Assembly (NCBI RefSeq): GCF_002706795.1
Contig: NZ_CP017705.1
Coordinates: 4,005,501-4,069,500 of the forward strand
From: Brevibacillus laterosporus DSM 25
Lineage (GTDB): Bacteria; Bacillota; Bacilli; Brevibacillales; Brevibacillaceae
DNA: 64,000 nucleotides
Direction of reading: 5' to 3'
Positions 24,938-33,284 of this stretch are shown piece by piece; positions within the stretch are counted from its first letter, which is position 1; each line of letters begins with the position of its first letter. The notes under the pieces are model-generated. The model was not told the origin of the DNA, did not search any database, and saw only the letters and a program-made list of their open reading frames with translations. The position numbers were made by a program, and so were the translations under genes.

Positions 24938-26179
24938 ATGGGAAAACAATCGAACATTAAAACGGTAAATGGCGTTCAATATCGTGTGGTAACGGATCGT
25001 GATGCGCAGGTAGGCGATTATGTGTTCTACGATGAATCACCAAGGTCCTATATTGAAGAAGGTAAGCCGTATGAGGTAGTGGAAGTTGACTCCTTCGGTG
25101 ATCCTCAATTTATTGATGAGGAAGGCGATGAGTTCGATGCTTCATGGTCTGCCTCCTACGAGTTACTTGAAAAAATCGGCACCGTTCCGAACGAACTAGT
25201 AACGCATGTAGGCGTAAGTTACCGTAAGGTTGCCCGGGAGGCGAAGCCGGGTGATAAATTTGTAGTTCAGAATGAATCAGCCATGGATTATACCGCGGGT
25301 AAAGTTTACGAGATCGTCAGTTTAGGCGGTAGTGGTAATCCTCACTTTAATGACGACGTAAACGAGGAATATTACGTAACGCCAGGAGAGTACACCGTAC
25401 TAGAACCGGTTTCCATCGACGAGGAGTTAGCCGTAGCACAAGCGAGAGTTGCCGAATTGGAAGCGATGAAGAAGAAGGAAGTAGCGGAGGCAAACCGTTT
25501 GAAAATCGGGGAATATGCGAAAGTAGTAGAAGCCGGTAGAGAGATAGCTACGGTTGGACAAATAGTGAAGGTCGTCATCGATGATGAGTCCCATATGCCA
25601 TTCCGTACCGAGGACTTAAACGGGGAGTTTACAGGTTGGTTCCGAGAGGGTATGATAGTCCGCGCCACTGACGAAGAAGTTGCGGAAGCCAAGCGACAAC
25701 AAGCATTTGACCAGTTTAAACCGGGCGATAAGGTGCGTTTGGTTAGCGGTGGAGGTAAGTTTCCGCTATTCGGTTTTAAGAACGGCGGTATTTATACCGT
25801 TGTCCAAAACAAGGTTACGGTGGACGCTGGCGAGTACAGAGCGTCTATTCAAGATCAAGACGGATTGGAGGGCTACGCGAACCCCGATCAACTAGAGAAG
25901 CTAACCAGCGAAGAGGCGAAATGGGCCGCGCTCGGCCGTAAGGTTGGCGAGTTTAAGGCGGGCGACACAGTAAGATTCCTTGGACACCCGGGTGGTATTC
26001 ATGGTTTAAACAAGCACGTAGGAGTTATTACTACTATTGAACGGATTAGTGGAAGCCTTGTACCTTATTGGCTTAGTAAGCCCGGGTTTGTGAATGATGG
26101 TAACGGAACGTGGACTACGGCGGACCAACTAGAACTCATCGCACCTGTAGAATCCATCGTAAACTTACGAGTAGCCTAA
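24938..26179 (+). CDS. Multi-copy SH3-like domain protein
   Basis: 413 residues, ATG behind TCGGAGGCGG. Five consecutive units can be traced: near 5-80 (YRVVTDRDAQVGDYVFYDES ... YELLEK), 88-158 (SYRKVAREAKPGDKFVVQNE ... YTVLEPV), 185-245 (KIGEYAKVVEAGREIATVGQ), 255-320 (FKPGDKVRLVSGGG) and 340-405 (FKAGDTVRFLGHPGG). A coiled-coil linker separates the second and third. Tandem SH3-like barrels suggest protein or nucleic-acid scaffolding; unproven. Confidence 0.72.
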   Translation: MGKQSNIKTVNGVQYRVVTDRDAQVGDYVFYDESPRSYIEEGKPYEVVEVDSFGDPQFIDEEGDEFDASWSASYELLEKIGTVPNELVTHVGVSYRKVAREAKPGDKFVVQNESAMDYTAGKVYEIVSLGGSGNPHFNDDVNEEYYVTPGEYTVLEPVSIDEELAVAQARVAELEAMKKKEVAEANRLKIGEYAKVVEAGREIATVGQIVKVVIDDESHMPFRTEDLNGEFTGWFREGMIVRATDEEVAEAKRQQAFDQFKPGDKVRLVSGGGKFPLFGFKNGGIYTVVQNKVTVDAGEYRASIQDQDGLEGYANPDQLEKLTSEEAKWAALGRKVGEFKAGDTVRFLGHPGGIHGLNKHVGVITTIERISGSLVPYWLSKPGFVNDGNGTWTTADQLELIAPVESIVNLRVA

Positions 26180-26197
26180 CGAAAGGAGGCGGTCGCT

Positions 26198-27967
26198 CTG
26201 ACCGTAAAGTTATCGTTAAAACTCCGTTCACCGACCGTAGCCGACGCCGAGGTTAGACAGCGAGTAGCCGACGCGACCAAACGTAAGTATGCCGCAACAG
26301 AAACGATTGAGCAGGCGTGGGCACGGGTCGGCGCTCAGAAACTAACCGACAAGGAACGTGTCATCTACGAAACAGCCAAGACCGCATTCTTCTCCGGGGC
26401 GATAGGCAGGCTCTCGGAGAAGAAGCTCGCTAAAGACGAAGCCCTCGAAATGGGCCGCCGTGTCATACGCAAACGTGACGCGGAGGCCCGCGAAGGGCGG
26501 ATTGCGGAAGTGCTCGCGAATAAACCGGACAATTACTTTATCCTCACGGACGACACGCAGTTACCGGCATTTGTCGAGCGATTGCGCGAAGAAGTCCGGC
26601 GGCAACGAGCTGAGTGGACCGACCGTTTCCGTAAGCTAGGCGTAGAGTCAATGACCGCGGGCGACTTCGAGGGTACGGGCGTGGACGCGTACATCGATAT
26701 ATCAATCGGATTCTCCATATGGCTCCCGTTGCTCGACGAAGGTTATTATCTTCCGTATGGTCACGTGGATGGCTTCGATGTGCCGAATGCGTTCAAGGCG
26801 GGCGATCCGCAATTAACACGGTCAAAAGTACTCGCCGCAATCACACCGTATCTCTCACGACCCGAACACGGGAAGACGTTTCATATGGGGTCCGCACGTT
26901 ACGACTTACACGTAGCTAGAAACGATGGCTACACGATCAAGGGTTGCGTTTGGGATACGTTGGACGCGATGAACGATCTCAATGAACACGAGGAAGCGTA
27001 CGGTTTGAAACCGTTGGTCGCGAAGTACGGACGATGGTTCGGTTTACCGGGTCCGATATACACTTTCGAAGACCTCTTCGGTAACAGATCGCCTGCTCCG
27101 TTCAATACCGAGCTTGTCGGCATCTATGCGATCAAAGACGTACTGTACGGCTGGAAACTATTCGAGTGGCAGTACGAAACGATGGCGCGAACAAACCGTC
27201 TACTCGATTGCTATGCGGAAATTGATGCGAAACTACCGGAAACGGACGTATTCATGGCACGGTGCGGCTTCGAAATCGACCTTGAAACGATGCACGGACT
27301 AAGCGTTGAGTTTGAGGAAAAATTGGCGGAAGCTAGGCGACAACTGTTCGAGGCTTACGAAATTGACGACGCGTTTGTCCGCAAGATGGATCGGACTATT
27401 AACGCGAAGAAAGTAGCCGATTGGATCGCGGCGCAAAAGAAACGCATTGCCAAACGCGGAGAGAACGTAGCTAAGCAGCAGGCGATCATTGCAGAATTGG
27501 AGGCGCAGGGCAAAACGAAGCTAAAGAAGTATGAGAACGCGCGACAACAACTAGCAAAGTATCTTGCGGAAGACTTAGCGCCAGCAGACGAGGAGCACGC
27601 GCCTATATTCGTGGATGATGCAGAGTTCAAGCTGACGAACGGTAATCATATCGCGTATCTCATTTACGATCACGTCGGAATTAGAGATAGAACGCATCTC
27701 GTAAAGCGCGGCAAGGTACGATCGACTGCCGCAGATGTACTCGAAATGTACTACAAAGATGAGGAGGCGCTAGCACCGCTGGCAACCGTTGCCGCATACG
27801 AGAAACTACTGTCGACTTACGTTAATAAGATTCCGAACGCACTAGAGCCGGATGGACGATTGCATTCCGAATTTAAGGCGGGAGGGACGGCAACTGGGCG
27901 TTATAGTTCGAGTGGATATAACGGACGACCTATCGATATTCTTGACGAGTTCAAAACGGAGGTGTAG
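26198..27967 (+). CDS. DNA polymerase family A, exonuclease and N-terminal polymerase part (split gene)
   Basis: 589 residues if translation starts at CTG 26198, eight bases after AAAGGAGG; the frame is open from there and no ATG, GTG or TTG is suitably placed before ATG 26450. The 3'-5' exonuclease has D156 and E158 (AGDFEGTG). The protein ends shortly after the conserved TGRYSS motif (566-571), which in intact polymerases is followed closely by NLQN. The remaining catalytic half is encoded at 28244. The two products must associate to form the fork polymerase. Confidence 0.85.
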   Translation: MTVKLSLKLRSPTVADAEVRQRVADATKRKYAATETIEQAWARVGAQKLTDKERVIYETAKTAFFSGAIGRLSEKKLAKDEALEMGRRVIRKRDAEAREGRIAEVLANKPDNYFILTDDTQLPAFVERLREEVRRQRAEWTDRFRKLGVESMTAGDFEGTGVDAYIDISIGFSIWLPLLDEGYYLPYGHVDGFDVPNAFKAGDPQLTRSKVLAAITPYLSRPEHGKTFHMGSARYDLHVARNDGYTIKGCVWDTLDAMNDLNEHEEAYGLKPLVAKYGRWFGLPGPIYTFEDLFGNRSPAPFNTELVGIYAIKDVLYGWKLFEWQYETMARTNRLLDCYAEIDAKLPETDVFMARCGFEIDLETMHGLSVEFEEKLAEARRQLFEAYEIDDAFVRKMDRTINAKKVADWIAAQKKRIAKRGENVAKQQAIIAELEAQGKTKLKKYENARQQLAKYLAEDLAPADEEHAPIFVDDAEFKLTNGNHIAYLIYDHVGIRDRTHLVKRGKVRSTAADVLEMYYKDEEALAPLATVAAYEKLLSTYVNKIPNALEPDGRLHSEFKAGGTATGRYSSSGYNGRPIDILDEFKTEV

Positions 27968-27969
27968 AG

Positions 27970-28260
27970 ATGGAGAGGTTTCTCTGGAGATTTTATTGGG
28001 ACTGGGGTCGTAGTGGCGAGCTTGAAGGGCTGTTTGTTGCTACTGAGAATGAAATACAAGGGTTAGCCGGCAAGTCTGCATATTTTGGGGAGGTTCTCGG
28101 TAAACACAGTGAGGTTTACGGGACACTAGAGCAAGGAGACTTCGCTAAAATCAATCTTGATTCAGAGACTGTTGAGAAGGTTGTTGAGGTTCTAGGCGTC
28201 TCTTGGAGTGGGTTTGATCCACGTCACTATTTAGGAGAAGAAGATGCCGACGATAACTGA
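27970..28260 (+). CDS. Small acidic protein inserted between polymerase halves
   Basis: 96 residues, ATG two bases after the stop of the first polymerase half; its ribosome site ACGGAGGTG is the end of that gene. Sequence begins with aromatics (MERFLWRFYWDWGRSGELEG) and continues LFVATENEIQGLAGKSAYFG and GDFAKINLDSETVEKVVEVL; I recall similar free-standing phage and plasmid proteins of unknown role. No homing-endonuclease motif is visible. Its codon use is plainer (more GTT, GAG) than the polymerase. Confidence 0.75.
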   Translation: MERFLWRFYWDWGRSGELEGLFVATENEIQGLAGKSAYFGEVLGKHSEVYGTLEQGDFAKINLDSETVEKVVEVLGVSWSGFDPRHYLGEEDADDN

Positions 28261-29386
28261 CGAAAATTATCACGCAATCGTCCGCAAGCTAATCGCAGAT
28301 GAACGTAAAGTACAGCTCGGTACGAATTTACAGAACCTCCCGTCTAAAGGCGAAGGCGATCGTGTTCGAAACTGTTTTATTCCAGCCGAGGGGTTTATCT
28401 TCATCGGCGCCGACCTCGGTCAAATAGAACCACGTATCATGGCGCACATCATGTACGAGAAATACCGAGATAACTCCATGCGTCAAATCTTCGTTGATGG
28501 CGTTGACCTTTACACGACTATGGCGATGATGACGTTTAATCTGGCGGAAGAGTTTTGCGTAGACAAGGCGTACGATCCGACAGGCTCGTTTCAGCCACGT
28601 AAGCTTATGAAAACCGGCGTACTCGCGGTAGCCTACCGTCAATCCAAACGTTCTTTCGCGAAGAAAATGGGCGTAACGGAAGAGGTTGCGGAAATGTTTT
28701 TCGAAAACTTCGACCGCACATTCCCGTCATTTAACACAATGGTCGACGACATCATCGCTGGCCTCAAACGTGACCAATACGTTGAAACACTTCGCGGAAG
28801 AAAACGCAGATTCCCGGACTATAAGCGTGTAGCGGACGAGAAAAAAGGGAACGAGCGTCGACGTATACAGTTGTTCACGGAGCGCAAACGTCTACTTGAT
28901 AGGATTTCAACTAAAGTGATAAGCAACGGTATGTCTACGTTAAACGGTGATCTGACGATCAAAGACAGCTCTAGTAAAGAGGAACGTCGCCTTAGAGAAA
29001 TTCAAACTGAGCTTGATCATTTATATGAAATATCGGGACTCGTCGGCTACTGGGAACGCGCAGCATTTAACGCTGTTATACAAGGGACTGGCGCTGACAT
29101 TCTGAAAATGAACGGTAACCGAATGGCTCGCGAATGTATGGCGCGAGGTTGGGAAATGAACGCGTCTATACACGATGAAATATTGATTTCGGTTCCACGC
29201 GAACAATTGACGCCCGAGACGGTAGCGCTAGTCAATGAGATCATGACGGAAACCGTTTCGCTGAGTGTTCCGTTAGTGACGGACATAGTAATCATGCCGC
29301 GATGGATGGACGAACACAAGCCGGAAGAGTGGGACTACGAACATTGCCGGCCAAAGATTAAGAAGGAGGACGATGCCTTATCGTAA
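28244..29386 (+). CDS. DNA polymerase family A, C-terminal catalytic part (split gene)
   Basis: 380 residues, ATG overlapping the end of the small inserted gene with TAGGAGAAG upstream. Begins 27 residues before NLQNLPSK. Motif A is GADLGQIEPRIMAH with D57, motif B RKLMKTGVLAVAYRQSKRSF near residue 115, and motif C IHDEILISV with H310-D311-E312. All polymerase catalytic acidic residues are here, while the exonuclease and thumb are on the other chain. Confidence 0.87.
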   Translation: MPTITDENYHAIVRKLIADERKVQLGTNLQNLPSKGEGDRVRNCFIPAEGFIFIGADLGQIEPRIMAHIMYEKYRDNSMRQIFVDGVDLYTTMAMMTFNLAEEFCVDKAYDPTGSFQPRKLMKTGVLAVAYRQSKRSFAKKMGVTEEVAEMFFENFDRTFPSFNTMVDDIIAGLKRDQYVETLRGRKRRFPDYKRVADEKKGNERRRIQLFTERKRLLDRISTKVISNGMSTLNGDLTIKDSSSKEERRLREIQTELDHLYEISGLVGYWERAAFNAVIQGTGADILKMNGNRMARECMARGWEMNASIHDEILISVPREQLTPETVALVNEIMTETVSLSVPLVTDIVIMPRWMDEHKPEEWDYEHCRPKIKKEDDALS

Positions 29387-30408
29387 CATCCGAGCGAGCA
29401 CCCCGCATTGAACGTGAATTCACCGAACAGCTAGACGCTTACTACGCCTCACCCGCGACATCCTACTATGACAACGCTATTTCCCGTAGGTTCTATGAAC
29501 AGAAACTCCGCCATCTAAAGTTTAAGCCGTACCCACAAGACGGACTTGTAACCTTCGGCGCGTCTGGTACCGACAAATGCGATCTCGAAGTATTCTTCCG
29601 CAATCAGAAGGTGAAGCCGAAGAAATCCGATGACATCCCGTTCCGAGGACGCCAACGCCGTCAAGGTAACGCGAACATCGAACTTGTACAGCTTGACCTC
29701 GTACACATGGAGAAGCGACTCGGTGATAACGCGAAGTTTACCGTCGAAACGAACGAAGAGGGCGCGTACATGTTCGAGGACGAGGCACAGCAACGCGTAG
29801 TGTTCGAATACGACGGTGTTAAGTTCGCTATCACTGCAAAGCCTGACGGAATATTACGATATAACGGAAGCGATCGCCTACTATTTGAATACAAAACGAA
29901 GGCGTCCGGTCTACGTGCGATGAACAGCAAACTCGACCGCAACGGGGCGCAGGACGACCACTTGCGCCAAGTAACTGCTGAATCACTCGTATTCGGTATC
30001 CACGAGGGCGTCCTTCTATACGAGTCGACGCAGAAGCCCGCATGGTTTTCTGACGAGGACCGATCGTATGTGACAAAGGGACAAAAGACATGGGCTGACG
30101 GTAAGCCTATGGCGGACATGCGCCCGTTCTATTTTTACATCACCGACGAAATGCAGGAACGGTTACTCCGTGATCTCGCGAGACAAGCCCGGCTAGTTTA
30201 CGAGGGACAACAACCGGAAGTGACTGCGGACATGACAACGAAGTGCGGATTTTGTCCATTCTTTGCCGGTCATTGTCAAGCGACGTTGAGTGCTGAGAAC
30301 CTAGCGTTCTTACAAAAGGTTGACGTGCGGATGGCTCGATCAAGTCTTGCAGGCAAACAGGATCACCGAAGCTTACGAAACTATTTAGCAGAGGGAGGGG
30401 CGGCTTGA
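29380..30408 (+). CDS. RecB/Cas4-like PD-(D/E)XK exonuclease with Fe-S type cysteines
   Basis: 342 residues from an apparent ATC start at 29380 (GGAGG ten bases upstream); the first standard start, GTG 29611, would cut 77 conserved-looking residues. Active site pattern AITAKPDGILRYNG ... LFEYKTKAS near residues 155-175. C-terminal CGFCPFFAGHC near residue 300 together with an earlier Cys (TDKCDLEVF) resembles the four-Cys Fe-S cluster of Cas4 and AddB. Likely processes DNA ends in phage recombination or replication. Confidence 0.75.
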   Translation: MVTSERAPRIEREFTEQLDAYYASPATSYYDNAISRRFYEQKLRHLKFKPYPQDGLVTFGASGTDKCDLEVFFRNQKVKPKKSDDIPFRGRQRRQGNANIELVQLDLVHMEKRLGDNAKFTVETNEEGAYMFEDEAQQRVVFEYDGVKFAITAKPDGILRYNGSDRLLFEYKTKASGLRAMNSKLDRNGAQDDHLRQVTAESLVFGIHEGVLLYESTQKPAWFSDEDRSYVTKGQKTWADGKPMADMRPFYFYITDEMQERLLRDLARQARLVYEGQQPEVTADMTTKCGFCPFFAGHCQATLSAENLAFLQKVDVRMARSSLAGKQDHRSLRNYLAEGGAA

Positions 30409-30995
30409 TGGGCGAAATCTATACGTTCATTGACTTGGAAACAACGGGGCTCGATCATGAGAACGACCAGATAATCGAGATAGCCGCGGTGAAAACGGAT
30501 TTAGAACGCGAGTACGGACGGTTCCAGACGTTTGTGCAACTCGATGAAGGGCGCGACTTGCCTGACTTTATCACGGAGCTGACGGGTATCGCAGAAAGAG
30601 AACTGCACGGAGGTACTTATAGTTTCTTCGCTGTCGGTGCGTTAGCTAAATTTTTCACTGATACTACGGTCGTTGCTCATAATGCTCCGTTCGATTTATC
30701 GTTTATTTCTGGACGCGCTATTTTCCTTGAAAAGTTCGTCTGCACCCGAGCACTCGCCAAGCTGGTAGCGCCCACGGAGTCAGCTTCGTTAAAAGACGTG
30801 TGTGCTCGATATGGCGTTGAGTTAACCGGGCACCATCGTGCAATGAACGACGTACTCGCCACAATCGAGGTCTTCCGCAAGCTTAAACCGATTGCAGATT
30901 ATCGTGGAATTGACTACCGGAATGTAGTCGTAAATGCGCTGGATCGGCCGTTGAAATACGTACCTTACGGGGCGAAAATCGTGGAGGTGGCGTGA
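30408..30995 (+). CDS. DEDDh 3'-5' exonuclease, DnaQ-like
   Basis: 195 residues from ATG 30408, overlapping the previous TGA behind GGGAGGGGCGG. Motifs in order: FIDLETTGL (D, E), VVAHNAPFDLSF (D) and HHRAMNDVLATI (H, D). Proofreading-type exonuclease or RNase T-like. The polymerase already carries its own exonuclease, so this may serve repair or replication accessory roles. Confidence 0.88.
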   Translation: MGEIYTFIDLETTGLDHENDQIIEIAAVKTDLEREYGRFQTFVQLDEGRDLPDFITELTGIAERELHGGTYSFFAVGALAKFFTDTTVVAHNAPFDLSFISGRAIFLEKFVCTRALAKLVAPTESASLKDVCARYGVELTGHHRAMNDVLATIEVFRKLKPIADYRGIDYRNVVVNALDRPLKYVPYGAKIVEVA

Positions 30996-31243
30996 TGATT
31001 GATTTTAAAAAATGCCCTAAGAAAAAATTAAACACTGAGATAGCACTCGCTGAATTGGACGAATCTGATATTGTGGGTAGGACTATGTTCGCGAAGGGTG
31101 ATGAAGTTTTCGTTCTAGGTGTCGTACACCACCAGGAAGCCACGAAGTACGCGGAGGAAGGACGTTTGCATGTGATCTACTCGGAGGAACTTAGAGAATC
31201 AACGGTGGTCCATGAGTCGTTGTTAGAGGAGGTGGACGCCTGA
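30995..31243 (+). CDS. Small hypothetical phage protein
   Basis: 82 residues, ATG overlapping the preceding TGA behind GTGGAGGTGG. Contains KCPKKKLNTEIALAELDESD then a beta-rich FAKGDEVFVLGVVHHQEAT. Not recognised. Confidence 0.65.
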   Translation: MIDFKKCPKKKLNTEIALAELDESDIVGRTMFAKGDEVFVLGVVHHQEATKYAEEGRLHVIYSEELRESTVVHESLLEEVDA

Positions 31244-31635
31244 TGCGAGAGATAAAGTTTCAAGCCTTCAATACAATCGCTAAGATCATGGTGACATGGG
31301 AAGAGATCGTAGCCGATCCAACAATTCGCTTGTCTGAGTTTTTTACCTTACCACATCTTGTAATCAGGCAATACACCGGACTCAAAGACCGCAACGGCAA
31401 GGAGATTCATGAGGGGGATATCGTTAAAGGGAAAAGCTATACGCAAACTAGGCCTAGACGGCTTATCGGAAAAGTCCAATACAGATATAACGAATTTATT
31501 GTGTACGGCATTGGGAAATACACATTTATGGTTGAAGAATTATGTACTACTTTCGAAGTCATCGGCAATGTTTACGAGCATCCACATCTGTTAACTCTGG
31601 GTTTAACAGAGGAGGTGTCTACCAAATGCCGATAG
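31243..31635 (+). CDS. YopX-like protein, second copy
   Basis: 130 residues. YopX hallmarks: REIKFQAFNTIAKIMVTWEE at the start, IRQYTGLKDRNGKEIHEGD in the middle and FEVIGNVYEHPHLL at the end. Paralogue of the gene at 12863. Function unknown. Confidence 0.85.
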   Translation: MREIKFQAFNTIAKIMVTWEEIVADPTIRLSEFFTLPHLVIRQYTGLKDRNGKEIHEGDIVKGKSYTQTRPRRLIGKVQYRYNEFIVYGIGKYTFMVEELCTTFEVIGNVYEHPHLLTLGLTEEVSTKCR

Positions 31636-31829
31636 TCCCTCATGAGATGATCGATAATTATGACGAATTGGAACGCGAAGTAGACTCGCTTAAAACGGTG
31701 ATGGTGGTCGTGTCCGGCGACCTCCGCCGTTTAGCCTCCGAGCTACATACGGAGGATAGCGATGTGGTGTACGACAATCTGCTCGACTATGCGCGTCATT
31801 TAGAGAACGCGGCGGGCTTACGGAGGTAA
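31626..31829 (+). CDS. Small helical hypothetical protein
   Basis: 67 residues, ATG overlapping the YopX stop with GAGGAGGTG ten bases upstream. Mostly helical (DNYDELEREVDSLKTVMVVV). Unknown. Confidence 0.6.
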   Translation: MPIVPHEMIDNYDELEREVDSLKTVMVVVSGDLRRLASELHTEDSDVVYDNLLDYARHLENAAGLRR

Positions 31830-31831
31830 TC

Positions 31832-32068
31832 ATGGGAAAAAGAAACGTTTTGGCTACTATTACGCAACAAGAAGCTGAGAAGCTGACGAGAGCAAATGGA
31901 GAGTGCCAGTATTACGACGGACTTTCTAAACACTACGCAGAGTTAGCCGCAAGGTCAGCCGCAGAAAAAAACGCCATCTCTGCTGAGATGGCAGGAAGAT
32001 ACGGCATAAAATCCGAGAGATATCACATTGATGCCACTCACAGAGAGATTCGGGAAGGCTGGGTCTAA
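31832..32068 (+). CDS. Small hypothetical phage protein
   Basis: 78 residues, ATG behind CGGAGGTAATC. Helical, Ala/Glu rich (HYAELAARSAAEKNAISAEM). Unknown. Confidence 0.62.
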   Translation: MGKRNVLATITQQEAEKLTRANGECQYYDGLSKHYAELAARSAAEKNAISAEMAGRYGIKSERYHIDATHREIREGWV

Positions 32069-32081
32069 AGGGGGCTAGCGA

Positions 32082-32609
32082 ATGGCAAGACGGAAACAGT
32101 CGAGTAGGTATCTCGGTTTAGACATTTCGATGAACCCGGGATTCGCGGTCATAGACGTAGTAAACCGGGTGCCTACGCTAATATACGCGTCATCACTCGT
32201 TACATCTACGACGCATACGGACGGCCAACGTTTCGCATACATCGAAGCCAAGACGGTAGCAGTAGCTCACGATGCCGGTCCACTTATCGCAATTATACGT
32301 GAGGACTTTACGGACGGCCGGTCGAAGCGTGCCCGCCAAGGCGTGTTCGGTGCGTGGGCGGCGGTGGATCAAGGGTTGGCTCGGTATGGCTACACGGTGA
32401 CTGACGAGATTAGCCCGACGTCTGTGAAACGGCTGGTAACTGGTGATGGGAGGGCGGAGAAGAGCGAGGTCGCGGCAAGTGTCCGTAAGATGCTAGGATT
32501 GCCGGAAGATTATGAGTTTGCGGCTGGCTACGATGACAGCGATGCGTGTGCGGTTGTGCTGGCGTATCTTATCGCGAATAAATTGATAGACGTTGAGGAG
32601 GCGGAGTGA
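32082..32609 (+). CDS. RuvC-like Holliday junction resolvase
   Basis: 175 residues, ATG after AAAGGGGGCTAGCG. RNase H-fold features: first strand LGLDISMNPGFAVID with catalytic Asp, a Glu in the middle (IREDFTDGRSKRARQGVFGA region) and the C-terminal acidic pair GYDDSDACAVVLAYL. Predicted to resolve branched DNA before packaging. Confidence 0.8.
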   Translation: MARRKQSSRYLGLDISMNPGFAVIDVVNRVPTLIYASSLVTSTTHTDGQRFAYIEAKTVAVAHDAGPLIAIIREDFTDGRSKRARQGVFGAWAAVDQGLARYGYTVTDEISPTSVKRLVTGDGRAEKSEVAASVRKMLGLPEDYEFAAGYDDSDACAVVLAYLIANKLIDVEEAE

Positions 32610-32611
32610 GA

Positions 32612-32896
32612 ATGGCAAAGGTTACTTTTAGAACAGAAGAGTTAAGAGAGTACGGGCTCCCGTGGGAAGGTTACGACGGAGTAGAAGTGATTTTAGATCA
32701 AATTGTCGACCAATCGAGGTGGTCTATACACCACGACATTATCTTTAAATGGATTGATGGGAAGTATTACTCCACCGGCTATAGTGTCGGAGCAACAGAG
32801 TGCCAAGACGAGAGGCCGTGGGAATACGAGAATGAAGTCGAATGCACGGAAGTACATCAAGTAGAAAAAATGGTCAAAGTGTGGGAGGCGGTTTGA
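32612..32896 (+). CDS. Small hypothetical phage protein
   Basis: 94 residues, ATG behind GAGGAGGCGGAGTG. Beta-rich, Trp-rich (PWEGYDGVEVI, SRWSIHHDIIFKWIDGKYY). Unknown. Confidence 0.65.
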   Translation: MAKVTFRTEELREYGLPWEGYDGVEVILDQIVDQSRWSIHHDIIFKWIDGKYYSTGYSVGATECQDERPWEYENEVECTEVHQVEKMVKVWEAV

Positions 32897-33102
32897 TGTT
32901 CGATAGTAAACAATCTACTCTCTTCATTTTAGGCGCGTTGTTACTAGACATCGGAATCAACGTGTTTCTCGCGTGGGTAGTGTCCGTACTAGTGACATTC
33001 ATTTTCGGCATTGACTTCGGATTCTGGCAGTCGATAGCATCGTTAATACTCCTATCCATCGTGAGTAAAGTATTCTTTTCGAAGATGCCCGAGAATAAAT
33101 GA
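32896..33102 (+). CDS. Small two-helix membrane protein
   Basis: 68 residues, ATG overlapping the previous TGA. Helices LFILGALLLDIGINVFLAWV and FWQSIASLILLSIVSKVF. Unknown. Confidence 0.65.
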   Translation: MFDSKQSTLFILGALLLDIGINVFLAWVVSVLVTFIFGIDFGFWQSIASLILLSIVSKVFFSKMPENK

Positions 33103-33284
33103 AAGAAACCCACATTGAACGATCACTCCGTTACCTACGCGAGGAGCTAGAGGACGTAAACGAGAGCCTGTTCGTCAGTGAACGAAGATGTCTGGCGCTA
33201 AGATTACGCAGGCAAACGATAATTAACGCGATAAACGAAATTGAAAGGGAGATGACGCGGATTGACCCAACTACTAACGGATGA
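33099..33284 (+). CDS. Small coiled-coil protein
   Basis: 61 residues, ATG overlapping the previous stop. Charged helix throughout (SLRYLREELEDVNESLFVSE, LRLRRQTIINAINEIEREM). Overlaps the start of the reductase gene. Unknown. Confidence 0.58.
   Translation: MKETHIERSLRYLREELEDVNESLFVSERRCLALRLRRQTIINAINEIEREMTRIDPTTNG

Noticed and set aside
27967-28244. Group I intron or intein explanation for the split polymerase
   Set aside because: The insert is under 300 bp and filled by an ORF with its own start, stop and ribosome site; too small for an ORF-bearing group I intron and without intein splice motifs.
29373-29411. ATG opening 12 codons (MPYRNIRASTPH)
   Set aside because: Out of frame with the nuclease and ending at once; the nuclease frame is clearly the coding one.
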